Source: Fibrobacter sp. UWH4
GTDB taxonomy: Bacteria; Fibrobacterota; Fibrobacteria; Fibrobacterales; Fibrobacteraceae
Direction of reading: 5' to 3'
DNA length: 64,000 nucleotides
NCBI RefSeq assembly: GCF_900142475.1
Contig: NZ_FRAY01000007.1
Span: 1 to 64,000, forward strand
The number at the start of each line of letters is the position of its first letter. Within the stretch, counting starts at the first letter, position 1. Shown here in pieces: positions 43,401-51,258 of the stretch. The position numbers and the translations under genes were made by a program. A model generated the notes under the pieces. That model was not told where the DNA came from. It ran no database searches and saw only the letters and a program-made list of their open reading frames with translations.

Positions 43401-44286
43401 TAGTCGTACCGGCCTGGATTGCGGCATTCTTTTCGTCGCTTTCGCTACCGTGCAACCAGTCGAACATCATAACCGGAAGTTTCTTGACAGGGCAGTCTCC
43501 CAGTTCTCCCGGGAACTCCGCAAAAAGTTCGGGATCGCCATACATGGTCGCAAGAATCCATACGGTATCGGAAATGGCGAGAACGGAATCGAGCTTGATT
43601 TCGTCTTCTACAGAAATCTCTTCCTTGGTGACACCATTCTTACCGACATTGTTGCCGCCAATCGTCTGATTGAAATAAACATAGGCGTCCTTGGGAGTAA
43701 GGACAGCCTGGTACTCGAACCATCCACAATAAGTTTCGGTGATGGGGGTCATATAATCGGTTTTGCCACCCAGCACAATCGTAACACCCGTATTGGTCCA
43801 CGGGGCTAGGAACCTGATCGTTTTCGGCGAAGGAACTGCGATGACAGGCTTGGTGGTTTCGTCATACAGAGTCACCTTTCCATCTTCGCCAATTTCTACC
43901 CAGACTTCGTAGATGGGCTGGTCTTCCTTACCCTGCTCGTATTCAGGGAACAAATCCTTAAGGAGCGGCTTGTTCTCTATTTCCGGATTCAGGTAGGTTT
44001 CGCAGTTTGGGGTTCCCTCGGTGCACATCAGGCCGAAACGCAACCGACGCTTGTCAATGGCGCTCGCCTTAAGGCGTTCTTCGGTAAACTTGATGTCGAA
44101 TGTACCGCTGTCCCCCTTGGTGAGCGGTTTATATTTAAGGTCATCGTCCTTTTCGTTGTCGGCATAATAAAGGATATTGCCGTCATAAATCACGTGAGCT
44201 ATGGCGACATAACTCTGGGCAAAAGTGTTCGTTGCTAGTAGGGTCAGGAATAAAACCAAACCCCGGAAAAAGTTATTGCACTTCAT
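40405..44286 (-). CDS. fibro-slime domain surface protein 3
   Basis: 1,293 residues: signal peptide (MKCNNFFRGLVLFLTLLATNTFA), N-terminal beta domain related to that of protein 2 (about 24-140), a segment FLAPWTNTGVTIVLGGKTDY, a fibro-slime domain (about 235-540, FEFLGDDDVWVFIN, VDIGGQHEAKEG), further beta-sandwich repeats, and the same C-terminal end LWGVRRGKVNAIDLGL. It differs from protein 2 by lacking the Pro-rich linker and by extra residues around the middle (DPENPDTTFYEQFWNPFGDT). GGAGAG lies upstream of the ATG. Probably exported to the outer surface like its neighbour; the gap of 160 bases to gene 2 contains a terminator, so the two are likely transcribed separately. Confidence 0.93.
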   Translation of the reverse strand: MKCNNFFRGLVLFLTLLATNTFAQSYVAIAHVIYDGNILYYADNEKDDDLKYKPLTKGDSGTFDIKFTEERLKASAIDKRRLRFGLMCTEGTPNCETYLNPEIENKPLLKDLFPEYEQGKEDQPIYEVWVEIGEDGKVTLYDETTKPVIAVPSPKTIRFLAPWTNTGVTIVLGGKTDYMTPITETYCGWFEYQAVLTPKDAYVYFNQTIGGNNVGKNGVTKEEISVEDEIKLDSVLAISDTVWILATMYGDPELFAEFPGELGDCPVKKLPVMMFDWLHGSESDEKNAAIQAGTTSQDFGTGGCKKNDGYGIMKGMVESQLGPNGVPVRSANFPSDCKLTDHLDNWFVPEVVAQDAAGNTYTNATCRELELNLTEDGFWLGQKNTDSPEKGLFFLDDFEYLYTADSSSKIPNPMYDNINSEKYGTHNYGFTMALQAQFEYVKGQYFEFLGDDDVWVFINNKLVVDIGGQHEAKEGKVKLDTLGLTEGETYPFRIFYAERHKNQSNFKMRTSMDLKAEASMFLADLSNDPKLIQKEVWQIVRKKALSCDFLNTSTDTTLERGPSDFVLFGRSLGKGGVALKVLDSIYYAGIIVSNDFTIVTVDVREIGKAQALPPGNYYIRVRLKSNPDEYKDVPFTIDPYELPNLAFASVKDSSYFVVNYEDPENPDTTFYEQFWNPFGDTVSRDVVSDTLPISQVKGEKMWAGRSYPVNIMYAEEWATIYSGIAVKITTSTPNLVACDSMGNPIDEILLMGGHANFYVKATDEVVDGTLTVSTPGAKNKTVNWTKINIKVPPVPQIEAAYIYDRTGDGRADSIWIKFNKPLGGQSVLDSLKFIFGESFDDAFHVAYQEGDMDISLVAAGDGFGSGIFTGGDTKAYNGKVNIWYTYTDPEDGKTAIFPVEGSLTDMVGPVIVAAEVKYLKDGNTQLMLNFSEGIDESNAGVELFRFHCWKNDVLDSAVKAAGDIGTMPANVWKLIFPKGSDADIVPAVGDSVRFRPPSQLGEAKDLQGVLPHEMNPWVRITGEQKVTVTSPKVVTLEPGTEMFDSASVIIKNPNATVPKLVGGDKVLSADQVAEVYGTQGHYLGDLDMAELVENEIAEIVKAVQSTALYTDKKDPVNEDGSPTKTYTIEDIIAAVSNGDMSIGDAKKRFGLSPVIVDAYKNGLLNAENVHNYARGTDADVKKIVSAVADKTELRYEAIYYSSLGHYVNSHSGTITCNSDIFTENGSKNCLENDGRLFLAWNMRAEKGRLAATGVYIARLQVKIKVNTKVIIDRTQDFLWGVRRGKVNAIDLGL

Positions 44287-44515
44287 CCGCTCTCTCCATA
44301 ATTATCCCAAACACATTTCAACCAGGCGTAAAAATAGGTTATTTTCGCAATTTCATCTGCAAATCTTACTTTACAATGTATTGTTTTTATAAGTTCTGCG
44401 GGGAACGTGGGGAAAATTGCAACATTTAAGCCCCTTTTATCCGAAAAAAGCATACCCTACGGGGGTTCAAAAACCTAATTTTAAAGGCGAAATTTAAAAT
44501 CAACAGGAGTTTTCT

Positions 44516-45904
44516 ATGAATCGAGTTTATCTGGTCGCCTCCGCCAATATGGAAGCGAAAGTCAAGGAAGTCATGGACGCAGTTGCCGGTGCCGGCCTGA
44601 TTGCCGCCGCTTACAAGCCCTGCGTGAACGGGGCAGACGCCGTGAAGGAACTCAAGGCCCACAATTCCGCCGTACTCATGGAAAAGATTGCCGCCGACTT
44701 TCTTTCGCAGGACTTTGATTCCGTGGATGCCGTGGTGGTCGAAGGCGCCCAGGGCATGAGCGACGTAATGGCCCAGAAGTACAACGATACGCTCGCAACC
44801 GCCCTCGACGCAAAGATTTATTCCGATGGCGAAGATGCCGACCTGTTCTGCCCGAACCGCATTCTTTTCTGCCCCAAGTGCCTCGCCAAGGATTTGGCTG
44901 CCGAACCTGCAGAACGCAAGACCAGCCAGGCCATGTTCCGCGCAGGCCTTCTCCTCAAGGCGTCCAAGGCCAAGAAGCGCATCGTGCTCCCCGAAGGTTC
45001 CGAACCGCGCACCGTGCAGGCCGCGAAGCTCGTGATCGACCGCGGCATCGCAGTACCCGTGCTCATCGGCAAAAAGAACGAAATCCTTGCCGTCGCCAAG
45101 GAACAGGGTGTCGCCCTCCCGGCTGACATCGAAATTATCGAACCGTCTGCAGAACTTGCCGAAAAGTACGTGCCGACTCTCGTGGAACTCCGCAAGTCGA
45201 AGGGCATGACCGAAGACCAGGCCCGCGCAGCCCTCGCCGACAACGTGATGCTCGGCACCATGATGCTCAAGATGGGCGAAGTGGACGGCCTCGTTTCCGG
45301 CGCCATCCACTCCACCGCCGACACCTTGCGCCCTGCCTTGCAGGTAATCAAGTGCGCTCCGGGCGTAAAGTCCGTGAGCTCCGTGTTCTTCATGTGCATG
45401 CCGGACAAGACTTACATTTACGGCGACTGCGCCATTAACCTGAACCCGACCGCCGAAGAACTCGCCGGTATCGCCCAGCAGTGCGACGATACCGCCAAGG
45501 CATTTGGTTTGCCCAGCCGTGTCGCCCTCCTCAGCTACAGCACCATGAACAGCGGCAAGGGCCCGGATGCAGACCTCGTCCGCGAAGCCACCAAGATTGT
45601 GAAGGAAGCCCGCCCCGAAATGCTGGTGGATGGTCCGCTGCAGTATGACGCTGCGACCGTGCCGAGCGTCGGTTCCCTGAAGGCGCCGGGCAGCACCGTC
45701 GCCGGCAAGGCAACAGTGTTCGTGTTCCCGAGCCTCTCTGCCGGTAACATCGGTTACAAGGCCGTGCAGCGCAGTGCCCATGGCACGATTGCCATCGGCC
45801 CGATGTTGCAGGGTCTTGCAAAGCCGGTGAACGACCTCAGCCGCGGCGCCCTCGTGGAAGACATCGTCTACACGATTGCGCTGACCGCTGTCCAGGCTAA
45901 TTAA
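44516..45904 (+). CDS. pta: phosphate acetyltransferase with a shortened N-terminal region
   Basis: 462 residues, cytoplasmic. Pta makes acetyl phosphate from acetyl-CoA, leading to acetate. Residues about 155-460 are the full catalytic PTA_PTB domain ([94 protein letters not shown]). The first 115 residues align with the dethiobiotin-synthetase-like N-terminus of long Pta ([36 protein letters not shown]), but the P-loop is missing and the DRTGG regulatory domain is absent. This makes it intermediate between long (about 714) and short (about 330) Pta. AGGAG lies 6 bases upstream. Acetate kinase is not adjacent. A terminator follows at 46056. Confidence 0.95.
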   Translation: MNRVYLVASANMEAKVKEVMDAVAGAGLIAAAYKPCVNGADAVKELKAHNSAVLMEKIAADFLSQDFDSVDAVVVEGAQGMSDVMAQKYNDTLATALDAKIYSDGEDADLFCPNRILFCPKCLAKDLAAEPAERKTSQAMFRAGLLLKASKAKKRIVLPEGSEPRTVQAAKLVIDRGIAVPVLIGKKNEILAVAKEQGVALPADIEIIEPSAELAEKYVPTLVELRKSKGMTEDQARAALADNVMLGTMMLKMGEVDGLVSGAIHSTADTLRPALQVIKCAPGVKSVSSVFFMCMPDKTYIYGDCAINLNPTAEELAGIAQQCDDTAKAFGLPSRVALLSYSTMNSGKGPDADLVREATKIVKEARPEMLVDGPLQYDAATVPSVGSLKAPGSTVAGKATVFVFPSLSAGNIGYKAVQRSAHGTIAIGPMLQGLAKPVNDLSRGALVEDIVYTIALTAVQAN

Positions 45905-46055
45905 GACCGCTCGGCTCTATCGCATTAACAAGAATGTGATATCGCCTCGCTCTCGCCGACACGACTCGTTAATACGAGTCGCTTACGGCTCACGGGAAGA
46001 CCGAACCGGCTAAACTCAGCAGAATCCTTGCGCTGAAGCCGGTTCTCTCGCAACC

Positions 46056-46082
46056 GCCCCAGTTTAAACAACTGGGGCTTTG
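46056..46082 (+). terminator. terminator after pta
   Basis: GCCCCAGTT (46056-46064) pairs with AACTGGGGC (46070-46078), followed by TTTGTT. Confidence 0.8.
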
Positions 46083-46151
46083 TTGCTCACGGTAAGACCG
46101 CTCGCGGCCAATCGTACTAAGTACGTATCCAAAACGCGCGTGCCCACCCCC

Positions 46152-46191
46152 GTCATCCTCCACGGCGGGCGAAGCACGCTGTGGAGGATCC
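46152..46191. repeat. dispersed repeat (GTCATCCT...GGATCC family)
   Basis: Inverted ends ATCCTCCAC (46155-46163) and GTGGAGGAT (46181-46189) around a GC-rich centre; same family as 2889-2931 and 55672-55705. Confidence 0.7.
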
Positions 46192-46204
46192 AGGCACTCA
46201 TTTT

Positions 46205-46230
46205 AAAAGCACCGCTACAGCGGTGCTTTT
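46205..46230. terminator. bidirectional terminator between pta and the TPR gene
   Basis: AAAAGCACCGC (46205-46215) with GCGGTGCTTTT (46220-46230) around TACA. T-runs form on either strand, and the flanking genes converge. Confidence 0.8.
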
Positions 46231-46251
46231 GGCTTTACTATCAGCAACAAT

Positions 46252-47010
46252 CTATTTCTTGTCGAGTTTAGCGTTGATTTTCTTCTGGAGTTCCTTAAGC
46301 TCCCAACGGCCTCGTTTGTCTTCAAGGAAGTAATTGGTGCGGATTCCCCGCGAAAGCCCTCGGTCAATCAAGTCAAGGGCATCGGCGTAGCGCTTCTGGT
46401 CAAAGCGCAACTCCGCCAAGAAAAAATAGTTGTAAAGATCCCGCGGATCATTTTGCAGGGCCATATTCAGGTACTTGTCGGCCAGTTTCTTGTCGGGCCA
46501 AGAAAGAATTAGCGGCACATAAGGCAGCACGAAATGCGCACGTCCCAGCACCTGGTAGTCCTCGGCGGCTGTTGCCACGTCACGCACCTTCGCAGCAATC
46601 CCGTCCTTCACCGAAGTAAGCGCTCCGCGTTCATTCCCCCACATCGAAAGGGCGCTTGCGTACACATGCGCTATTTCCTTATTCTTGGGGAACTGCTTGT
46701 AGGCGGTCTCGCTAATCGTCTTTAGACTGTCAAGCTTCGCCTTGCGATGGTTCTTTTCGAAATGAACGAATCTGAACGAGAAGAAAAGGCTCTTTACATA
46801 GCCTTCAGTAGCACGCTCCCAGACAGACGAATCACCCATCGCCTTCAGGTAATGCTCTATCATAATCTTCGCGTTCCTGGCATCCGCCTTGTCGCCCTTG
46901 GCCCGTTCTGCGCGAGCCGCATAGCAGGAATCCGCCACACGAAGGTCTTCGTTGGCATACCCCACACAGTACACGGCAAAAAGCAGAAACAAAACCAAAA
47001 AGCGTTTCAT
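46252..47010 (-). CDS. secreted tetratricopeptide-like protein
   Basis: 252 residues with a signal peptide (MKRFLVLFLLFAVYCVGYA). The mature part is all-helical with TPR-like segments (AYKQFPKNKEIAHVYASALS, DKYLNMALQNDPRDLYNYFF, LAELRFDQKRYADALDLIDRGL). It probably acts as a periplasmic scaffold or protein-interaction module; no partner can be named. GAGGA lies close upstream of the ATG. A gene for a 47-residue protein ends 13 bases upstream of the ATG, so the two are likely co-transcribed. Confidence 0.8.
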   Translation of the reverse strand: MKRFLVLFLLFAVYCVGYANEDLRVADSCYAARAERAKGDKADARNAKIMIEHYLKAMGDSSVWERATEGYVKSLFFSFRFVHFEKNHRKAKLDSLKTISETAYKQFPKNKEIAHVYASALSMWGNERGALTSVKDGIAAKVRDVATAAEDYQVLGRAHFVLPYVPLILSWPDKKLADKYLNMALQNDPRDLYNYFFLAELRFDQKRYADALDLIDRGLSRGIRTNYFLEDKRGRWELKELQKKINAKLDKK

Positions 47011-47023
47011 CGTTCCTCGAAAT

Positions 47024-47167
47024 CTACACTTTCCAACCCTGCAGCACCTTATTCACGTGGGCAATCTGTTCCTTTTCGTCCTCGGTACCGTGATACGTCT
47101 TGAACAACAGATAACGATACTCCATAAGGGCAGTTCGAATCAAAACTTTGTCTTCGTGCTTCAACAT
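47024..47167 (-). CDS. 47-residue cytoplasmic protein of unknown function
   Basis: A small open frame with a near-consensus Shine-Dalgarno AGGAGG 8 bases before the ATG at 47167. It starts MLKHEDKVLIRTALMEYRYL and ends VNKVLQGWKV, with the stop at 47024-47026. The composition is ordinary for a soluble helical protein (basic and acidic residues mixed, aromatic cluster YRYLLFKTYHG), with no signal peptide and no transmembrane segment. The next gene starts 13 bases downstream, which suggests an operon. The strong ribosome site, sensible codon use and tight spacing argue that it is real. No family is recognised. Confidence 0.65.
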   Translation of the reverse strand: MLKHEDKVLIRTALMEYRYLLFKTYHGTEDEKEQIAHVNKVLQGWKV

Positions 47168-47234
47168 AAAACAATCCTCCTAAAAACAATTTTTTTCAAA
47201 AGACCTTCCCCTCCTATTTCAAGCCGGAGAAAAT

Positions 47235-48572
47235 CTACTTCTTGCCCTTACCCTTGCCAGAGAAGTAATCCTGCTGACGGGTAATTCCGAGCACGGCGTG
47301 CCACAAGGCTCCGTTCGGGTTGATTTTCTTGCGTTCGTTGACGGCGTATTCGATAGGCACATGCGAGAAAGCGTTGTTCATGCTACCCACGACCATATCC
47401 GTCTTGCCGGCCATGCCTGCGTGTACGGCGGCTTCGGCAAGCTGGAAGCAGAAAATGGCGTCGGTGCCCTGAGCGGGAATGCTCCTCACCATGTAGCTCG
47501 GGTCAAAGTACTTGATGTTGATTTCCTTGCCGACCTGGTCGAAATGTTCCTTGATCTTTCTTGTCAGGAATTCGCCGATGTCGTTCTTCAGGATATTGCC
47601 GCTTGCATCCCTACGTTCGGGCTGCCCCTTGAATAGTTCCTGACCAGCGCCTTCAGCGACGACCACCACGGCGTGCGTCTTGCCGCTGCTGTAGCGGCTT
47701 TCGAGAGCCTTGAAGAGCCCGTCGAGCGTAAAGGGCACTTCGGGAACAAGGCAGATGTTCACGACCGTCGTCGCAAGAGCTGCGTAAGCGGCGATAAAGC
47801 CGGAATCGCGGCCCATCAGCTTCACGAGGCCAAGACCATTGAAGGCGCCATTCGCTTCGTTGTGCGCGCTGGTGATGACATCGGTAGCGGAAAGCACGGC
47901 GGTTTCGAAACCGAAGGTGCGGTCAATCAGGTTCAAGTCGTTGTCGATCGTCTTCGGGATGCCGATGACAGAAATCGGCTGCTTTCTCTTCTGGACTTCC
48001 TTCGCGATATCGTGCGCTCCACGGAGCGTGCCGTCTCCGCCGATGCAGAACAGCACGTTGATGTTCAGGCGCATCAGGGTGTCGACCATGACCTTCGCGT
48101 CCTGGTTACCGCGGGAACTTCCGAGAATGGTACCGCCGTCTTCCTGGATGGCGTCCACCACATCGGGATTCAGGATGATAGGAGAATAACCGTAAGCGGG
48201 ATTCAAGCCGCGATAGCCGTACGGGATACCGAAAATGTTCCTTACACCGTAGTCGAACCACAGCACCTGCACAAGGCCCTTGATAACGTTGTTAAGGCCC
48301 GGGCAAAGACCGCCGCAGGTCACGATGCCAGCACGCGTCCAGGCGGGGTCGTGGAAAATCGTTTCACGAGGACCGGCCGCCTCAAGCGACGGAATTTCGA
48401 CGCCACGCTTGCAGAAATCCTGAATACGGCCAACGTCCGCCGTAAGGCTTACGCGTTCAGACTCCGACACAAAAGGGACGCCCTTCATGGGAGACTTGAG
48501 CGTTCCCGTTCCGACAGTTTCGATAGAAAGATCGTATTTTTCCGGATTATTCAAGATATCTTCTTGAGTCAT
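47235..48572 (-). CDS. 6-phosphofructokinase (ATP-dependent type by motif)
   Basis: 445 residues, cytoplasmic glycolytic enzyme phosphorylating fructose 6-phosphate. Motifs: VTCGGLCPGLNNVI (about 84-97), IPYGYRGL, GGDGTLRGA (about 178-186) and GIPKTIDNDL (about 205-214), with LVKLMGRDSGFIA for the substrate site. Glycine in GGDGT with lysine in PKTIDND is the combination seen in plant and trypanosome ATP-dependent enzymes; pyrophosphate-dependent ones usually have GGDD. The longer N- and C-termini also fit that clade, not the 320-residue bacterial PfkA. A PPi role is not excluded. GAGGA precedes the ATG. The C-terminal tail is basic (GKGKGKK). Confidence 0.93.
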   Translation of the reverse strand: MTQEDILNNPEKYDLSIETVGTGTLKSPMKGVPFVSESERVSLTADVGRIQDFCKRGVEIPSLEAAGPRETIFHDPAWTRAGIVTCGGLCPGLNNVIKGLVQVLWFDYGVRNIFGIPYGYRGLNPAYGYSPIILNPDVVDAIQEDGGTILGSSRGNQDAKVMVDTLMRLNINVLFCIGGDGTLRGAHDIAKEVQKRKQPISVIGIPKTIDNDLNLIDRTFGFETAVLSATDVITSAHNEANGAFNGLGLVKLMGRDSGFIAAYAALATTVVNICLVPEVPFTLDGLFKALESRYSSGKTHAVVVVAEGAGQELFKGQPERRDASGNILKNDIGEFLTRKIKEHFDQVGKEINIKYFDPSYMVRSIPAQGTDAIFCFQLAEAAVHAGMAGKTDMVVGSMNNAFSHVPIEYAVNERKKINPNGALWHAVLGITRQQDYFSGKGKGKK

Positions 48573-48656
48573 GGTTTGTTCCTCGTTTTGCCTTCAGCAA
48601 TACATCTAGGCACTCTAAAAATACTAAAAATAAGGTCGCCAGTGCGCCAAATACGC

Positions 48657-50528
48657 TTAGATATCCAGCGGCGGGAAATGGATTTTCGTTCGAAGCCCCG
48701 GATTCGTATTTTCGATTTCAATCTTCATATTGGTAAGAGCGCACAGTTTCTTCACCATCGAAAGGCCAATACCCGTACCGCTCGTGGAACGCGTCATCTC
48801 GTTCTCGACTCGGTAAAACTCCTGGAACACCTTCTTCATTTCGGCAGGAGGGATTCCCGGACCGTAGTCACGCACGGCAAGGTACATATCGCCCCCGCTC
48901 ACACGGAGTTCGATGCTAATCATCTTGTAGCTTGCGTTCTTCGAGAACTTGAGGGAGTTGTCCACCAGGTTCATCAGGATCTGCATCACGGCATCCCGGT
49001 CAATCAGGATCGCGACATTGTTCGCATCCGTATCAATCGACACCGTCAGTTCAAAGCCCTGTTTCTCGATATTCTTGCTGTAAGTCGCCACGAAGTCGTC
49101 CAGCACCGCCTTGGGACGTTCCTTGCGGAGCTGCACGTTCCAGCGGTTTCCGTCGAGCTTCGACAAGTTCAACACATTCTGGATCAGGCGCGAAAGGCGG
49201 TCCGCCTCGCTCGCAATTTGTCCGTAATAGCGTTGTTTCTTTTCTTCGTTTGCCACCCAGGAATTCTGCAACAGTTCCGCATACATCTTGATGGCCGTCA
49301 GCGGAGTCTTCAGTTCGTGCGTAATGGCCGACACAAAGTCCTGACGCTTGGCTGCAAGCGCGAGCCTGCTGCGCGTAAACCGGTAAATCGTCACCAGGCA
49401 CACCGCAACGACCACCAGAAGAATCAGGCCGCTGAACAGCATCGTGAGCCCCGCCGAATTGGCTGTCGGGCCGGCATACATCTTGAACGAAATCTTCTCG
49501 TACGGGGGCGCCAGCTGCCTATTGGTCCGCACCTCGTAGGAGTCGTTATACTTACCAATGGTCAGCAGCACCTTGTCTTCGTAAACGAGTTCAATGGCAT
49601 ACGGAAGCTCGGCATAAGCCAACTGCTCTTCTTGCGTCATGTAATTCAGGTAAATGCCCTTGTCGACCACAAACCCTTGCACAATCGGCAACATACCAAT
49701 GTATATCGTGCGGAAAAACACCATGTAGTCGGAAGTCATCCGGATTTTCAGGTCCGTGATGTTCACGTTGGTATTGCTTCCGTTAAAAATCGGAATGTCG
49801 GGCGCAATAGTCGTGTCGTTCTTCGCCGTTTCCGCCATATAGGTCAGCGCTTCTTCTTCGGAAGTCAGTTCCACGCGGGTCGGAATCTGCAGATCGGGAA
49901 TCTCGTCGTACAGTTGGTCAATCGCCTCGGTGGAGTCGAGTGTCTGGACTGTGCGTTTGGGGAGCCCGTTCTTAATATCCAACACATCAAGCAGGTGCTG
50001 GATCAGGTCGCGCGTCTTCTTGCGCTGTTCCTGGTCGTCGAACGAGAAGTTATCCCACATCGACTTGCCGATACCCGTGCTGGTGTCCGGGTAGAAAGGC
50101 GTCAGGAGTTCGCCACTGTGCGAAATCTGAAAATGCCCTACGAGTCCCTTGCGGCACTGCCTGTACAGCGAGTCAAAATCGCAATAAGGGCCGCTTGAAT
50201 CCGGGTAAGAGAAGAACTCCGAGAAAAGACGGCTGTTGCCGCCAATCACCGTAATGGAGTTCAATATGCCGTAATCCTTGTAGGAACGGCTGTTTTCCAA
50301 GTTGAAGTCAGAAGAAAGACGCAAACGGAGGCTTTCGTATGCGGCGTCAATGCGTTCCTCGATCTTTTTTTCTTCAAGGGCTGTAGACTGTTCATACGTC
50401 TTGAAGAAAAGGATGGTCAACGGAATGGCTATGACCAGGAATATGGAAACAAACACCAGGCGTTCTTTCAGGACAGCCTGGTGCTTTTTAATGTACGATA
50501 CGACCGATTTCAAGTTTACTTGTCGCAT
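48657..50528 (-). CDS. sensor histidine kinase with a large extracytoplasmic domain
   Basis: 623 residues. Membrane segment 1 (about 24-44, LVFVSIFLVIAIPLTILFF), a periplasmic region of about 310 residues (45-360), membrane segment 2 (about 365-388, TMLFSGLILLVVVAVCLVTIY), a HisKA dimerisation/phosphoacceptor domain with SAITHELKTPLTAIK (about 407-421), and an HATPase_c domain with NLVDNSLKFS, DYGPGIPP and TGIGLSMVKKL. There is no HAMP or PAS domain. The sensory domain is unfamiliar to me; it has two Cys (PYCDFDSLYRQC) that could be redox or structural. It overlaps the upstream response regulator gene by 13 bases, so the two form a translationally coupled pair. Confidence 0.93.
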   Translation of the reverse strand: MRQVNLKSVVSYIKKHQAVLKERLVFVSIFLVIAIPLTILFFKTYEQSTALEEKKIEERIDAAYESLRLRLSSDFNLENSRSYKDYGILNSITVIGGNSRLFSEFFSYPDSSGPYCDFDSLYRQCRKGLVGHFQISHSGELLTPFYPDTSTGIGKSMWDNFSFDDQEQRKKTRDLIQHLLDVLDIKNGLPKRTVQTLDSTEAIDQLYDEIPDLQIPTRVELTSEEEALTYMAETAKNDTTIAPDIPIFNGSNTNVNITDLKIRMTSDYMVFFRTIYIGMLPIVQGFVVDKGIYLNYMTQEEQLAYAELPYAIELVYEDKVLLTIGKYNDSYEVRTNRQLAPPYEKISFKMYAGPTANSAGLTMLFSGLILLVVVAVCLVTIYRFTRSRLALAAKRQDFVSAITHELKTPLTAIKMYAELLQNSWVANEEKKQRYYGQIASEADRLSRLIQNVLNLSKLDGNRWNVQLRKERPKAVLDDFVATYSKNIEKQGFELTVSIDTDANNVAILIDRDAVMQILMNLVDNSLKFSKNASYKMISIELRVSGGDMYLAVRDYGPGIPPAEMKKVFQEFYRVENEMTRSTSGTGIGLSMVKKLCALTNMKIEIENTNPGLRTKIHFPPLDI

Positions 50529-51238
50529 TCCGGAGCAGAACGCATCTGGTAGCCTTCACCGCGGAAAGTCACCAGAAGTTTCGGATGGGACGGATCGTCT
50601 TCGATCTTCTTGCGGAGCTTGGTAATGTGGATATCCACCGTACGGGTGTCCACGGAATCCGCGTTTTCGTAGCCCCAAACCTTGCGCAGGAGTTCAGAAC
50701 GAGGAACGGCATGATCGCGGTTGTTCCACAGGTATTCAAGAATTTCGATTTCCTTACGGGTAAAGGCGAGTTCTTCCGTGCCACGAACACCGGTGTATTC
50801 GCGGAAGTTCACGCGCAGGCTACCGGCAACAAGCTTACCTTCGTTCTCCATGGTCTGACGGCTGCGACGGAGCACAGCATCAATACGAGCGAGCAACATG
50901 GGAACCGAGAACGGCTTCGGAATGTAGTCGTCGGCACCGAACTTAAGACCGTTGATGATATCGTCATCCGCATTCTTTGCAGACAAGATAATAATCGGAA
51001 GGGAACGGTCCTTCTCGCGGATCTTGTCGCAAACGGTGAAGCCATCCATACCCGGGAGCATCAGGTCCAGAAGAACCAGGTTGTACTGACCCGTGAGGGC
51101 TTCGGCGAGGCCAGACTCGCCATCGGCGCAATGCTTGACCACATAACCATTCACATTGCAGAGGTCGATGAGGCCTTCGGCAATGGCGATTTCATCTTCG
51201 ATAATAAGGATTTTGGTGCTGCTTGTATTTTCAGTCAT
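50516..51238 (-). CDS. OmpR/PhoB-family response regulator
   Basis: 240 residues: receiver domain (about 9-122) with acidic pocket IIEDE, phosphoacceptor Asp in VLLDLMLPGMDG, Thr/Ser position in ILSAKN and Lys in DDYIPKPFS. A winged-helix Trans_reg_C domain follows (about 138-235) with TRKEIEILEYLWNN, RSELLRKVWGYE, RTVDIHITKLRKKIE and VTFRGEGYQM. It is partnered with the overlapping histidine kinase. A gene for a beta-barrel outer-membrane protein ends 20 bases upstream on the same strand, so the three may be one operon and the barrel may be a target or part of the sensed envelope state. AGG lies upstream of the ATG. Confidence 0.95.
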   Translation of the reverse strand: MTENTSSTKILIIEDEIAIAEGLIDLCNVNGYVVKHCADGESGLAEALTGQYNLVLLDLMLPGMDGFTVCDKIREKDRSLPIIILSAKNADDDIINGLKFGADDYIPKPFSVPMLLARIDAVLRRSRQTMENEGKLVAGSLRVNFREYTGVRGTEELAFTRKEIEILEYLWNNRDHAVPRSELLRKVWGYENADSVDTRTVDIHITKLRKKIEDDPSHPKLLVTFRGEGYQMRSAPECDK

Positions 51239-51258
51239 TGATTTACCTAGGAGTGTAA

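Larger units (their letters stand above)
45905..46251. other. 347-bp intergenic region of hairpins and repeats
   Basis: No supported gene. It holds a hairpin CGACTCGT/ACGAGTCG (45962-45981), the pta terminator (46056-46082), a dispersed repeat (46152-46191) and a hairpin serving both converging genes (46205-46230). Confidence 0.7.

Noticed and set aside
44426-45781. 451-residue minus-strand open frame opposite pta
   Set aside because: Complete antisense shadow of a clear Pta; Gly/His-rich with no motif.
47673-50198. 841-residue plus-strand open frame opposite the phosphofructokinase and histidine kinase genes
   Set aside because: It spans two well-identified minus-strand genes and their gap. 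The product is His/Arg/Val-rich antisense sequence with no recognisable domain.
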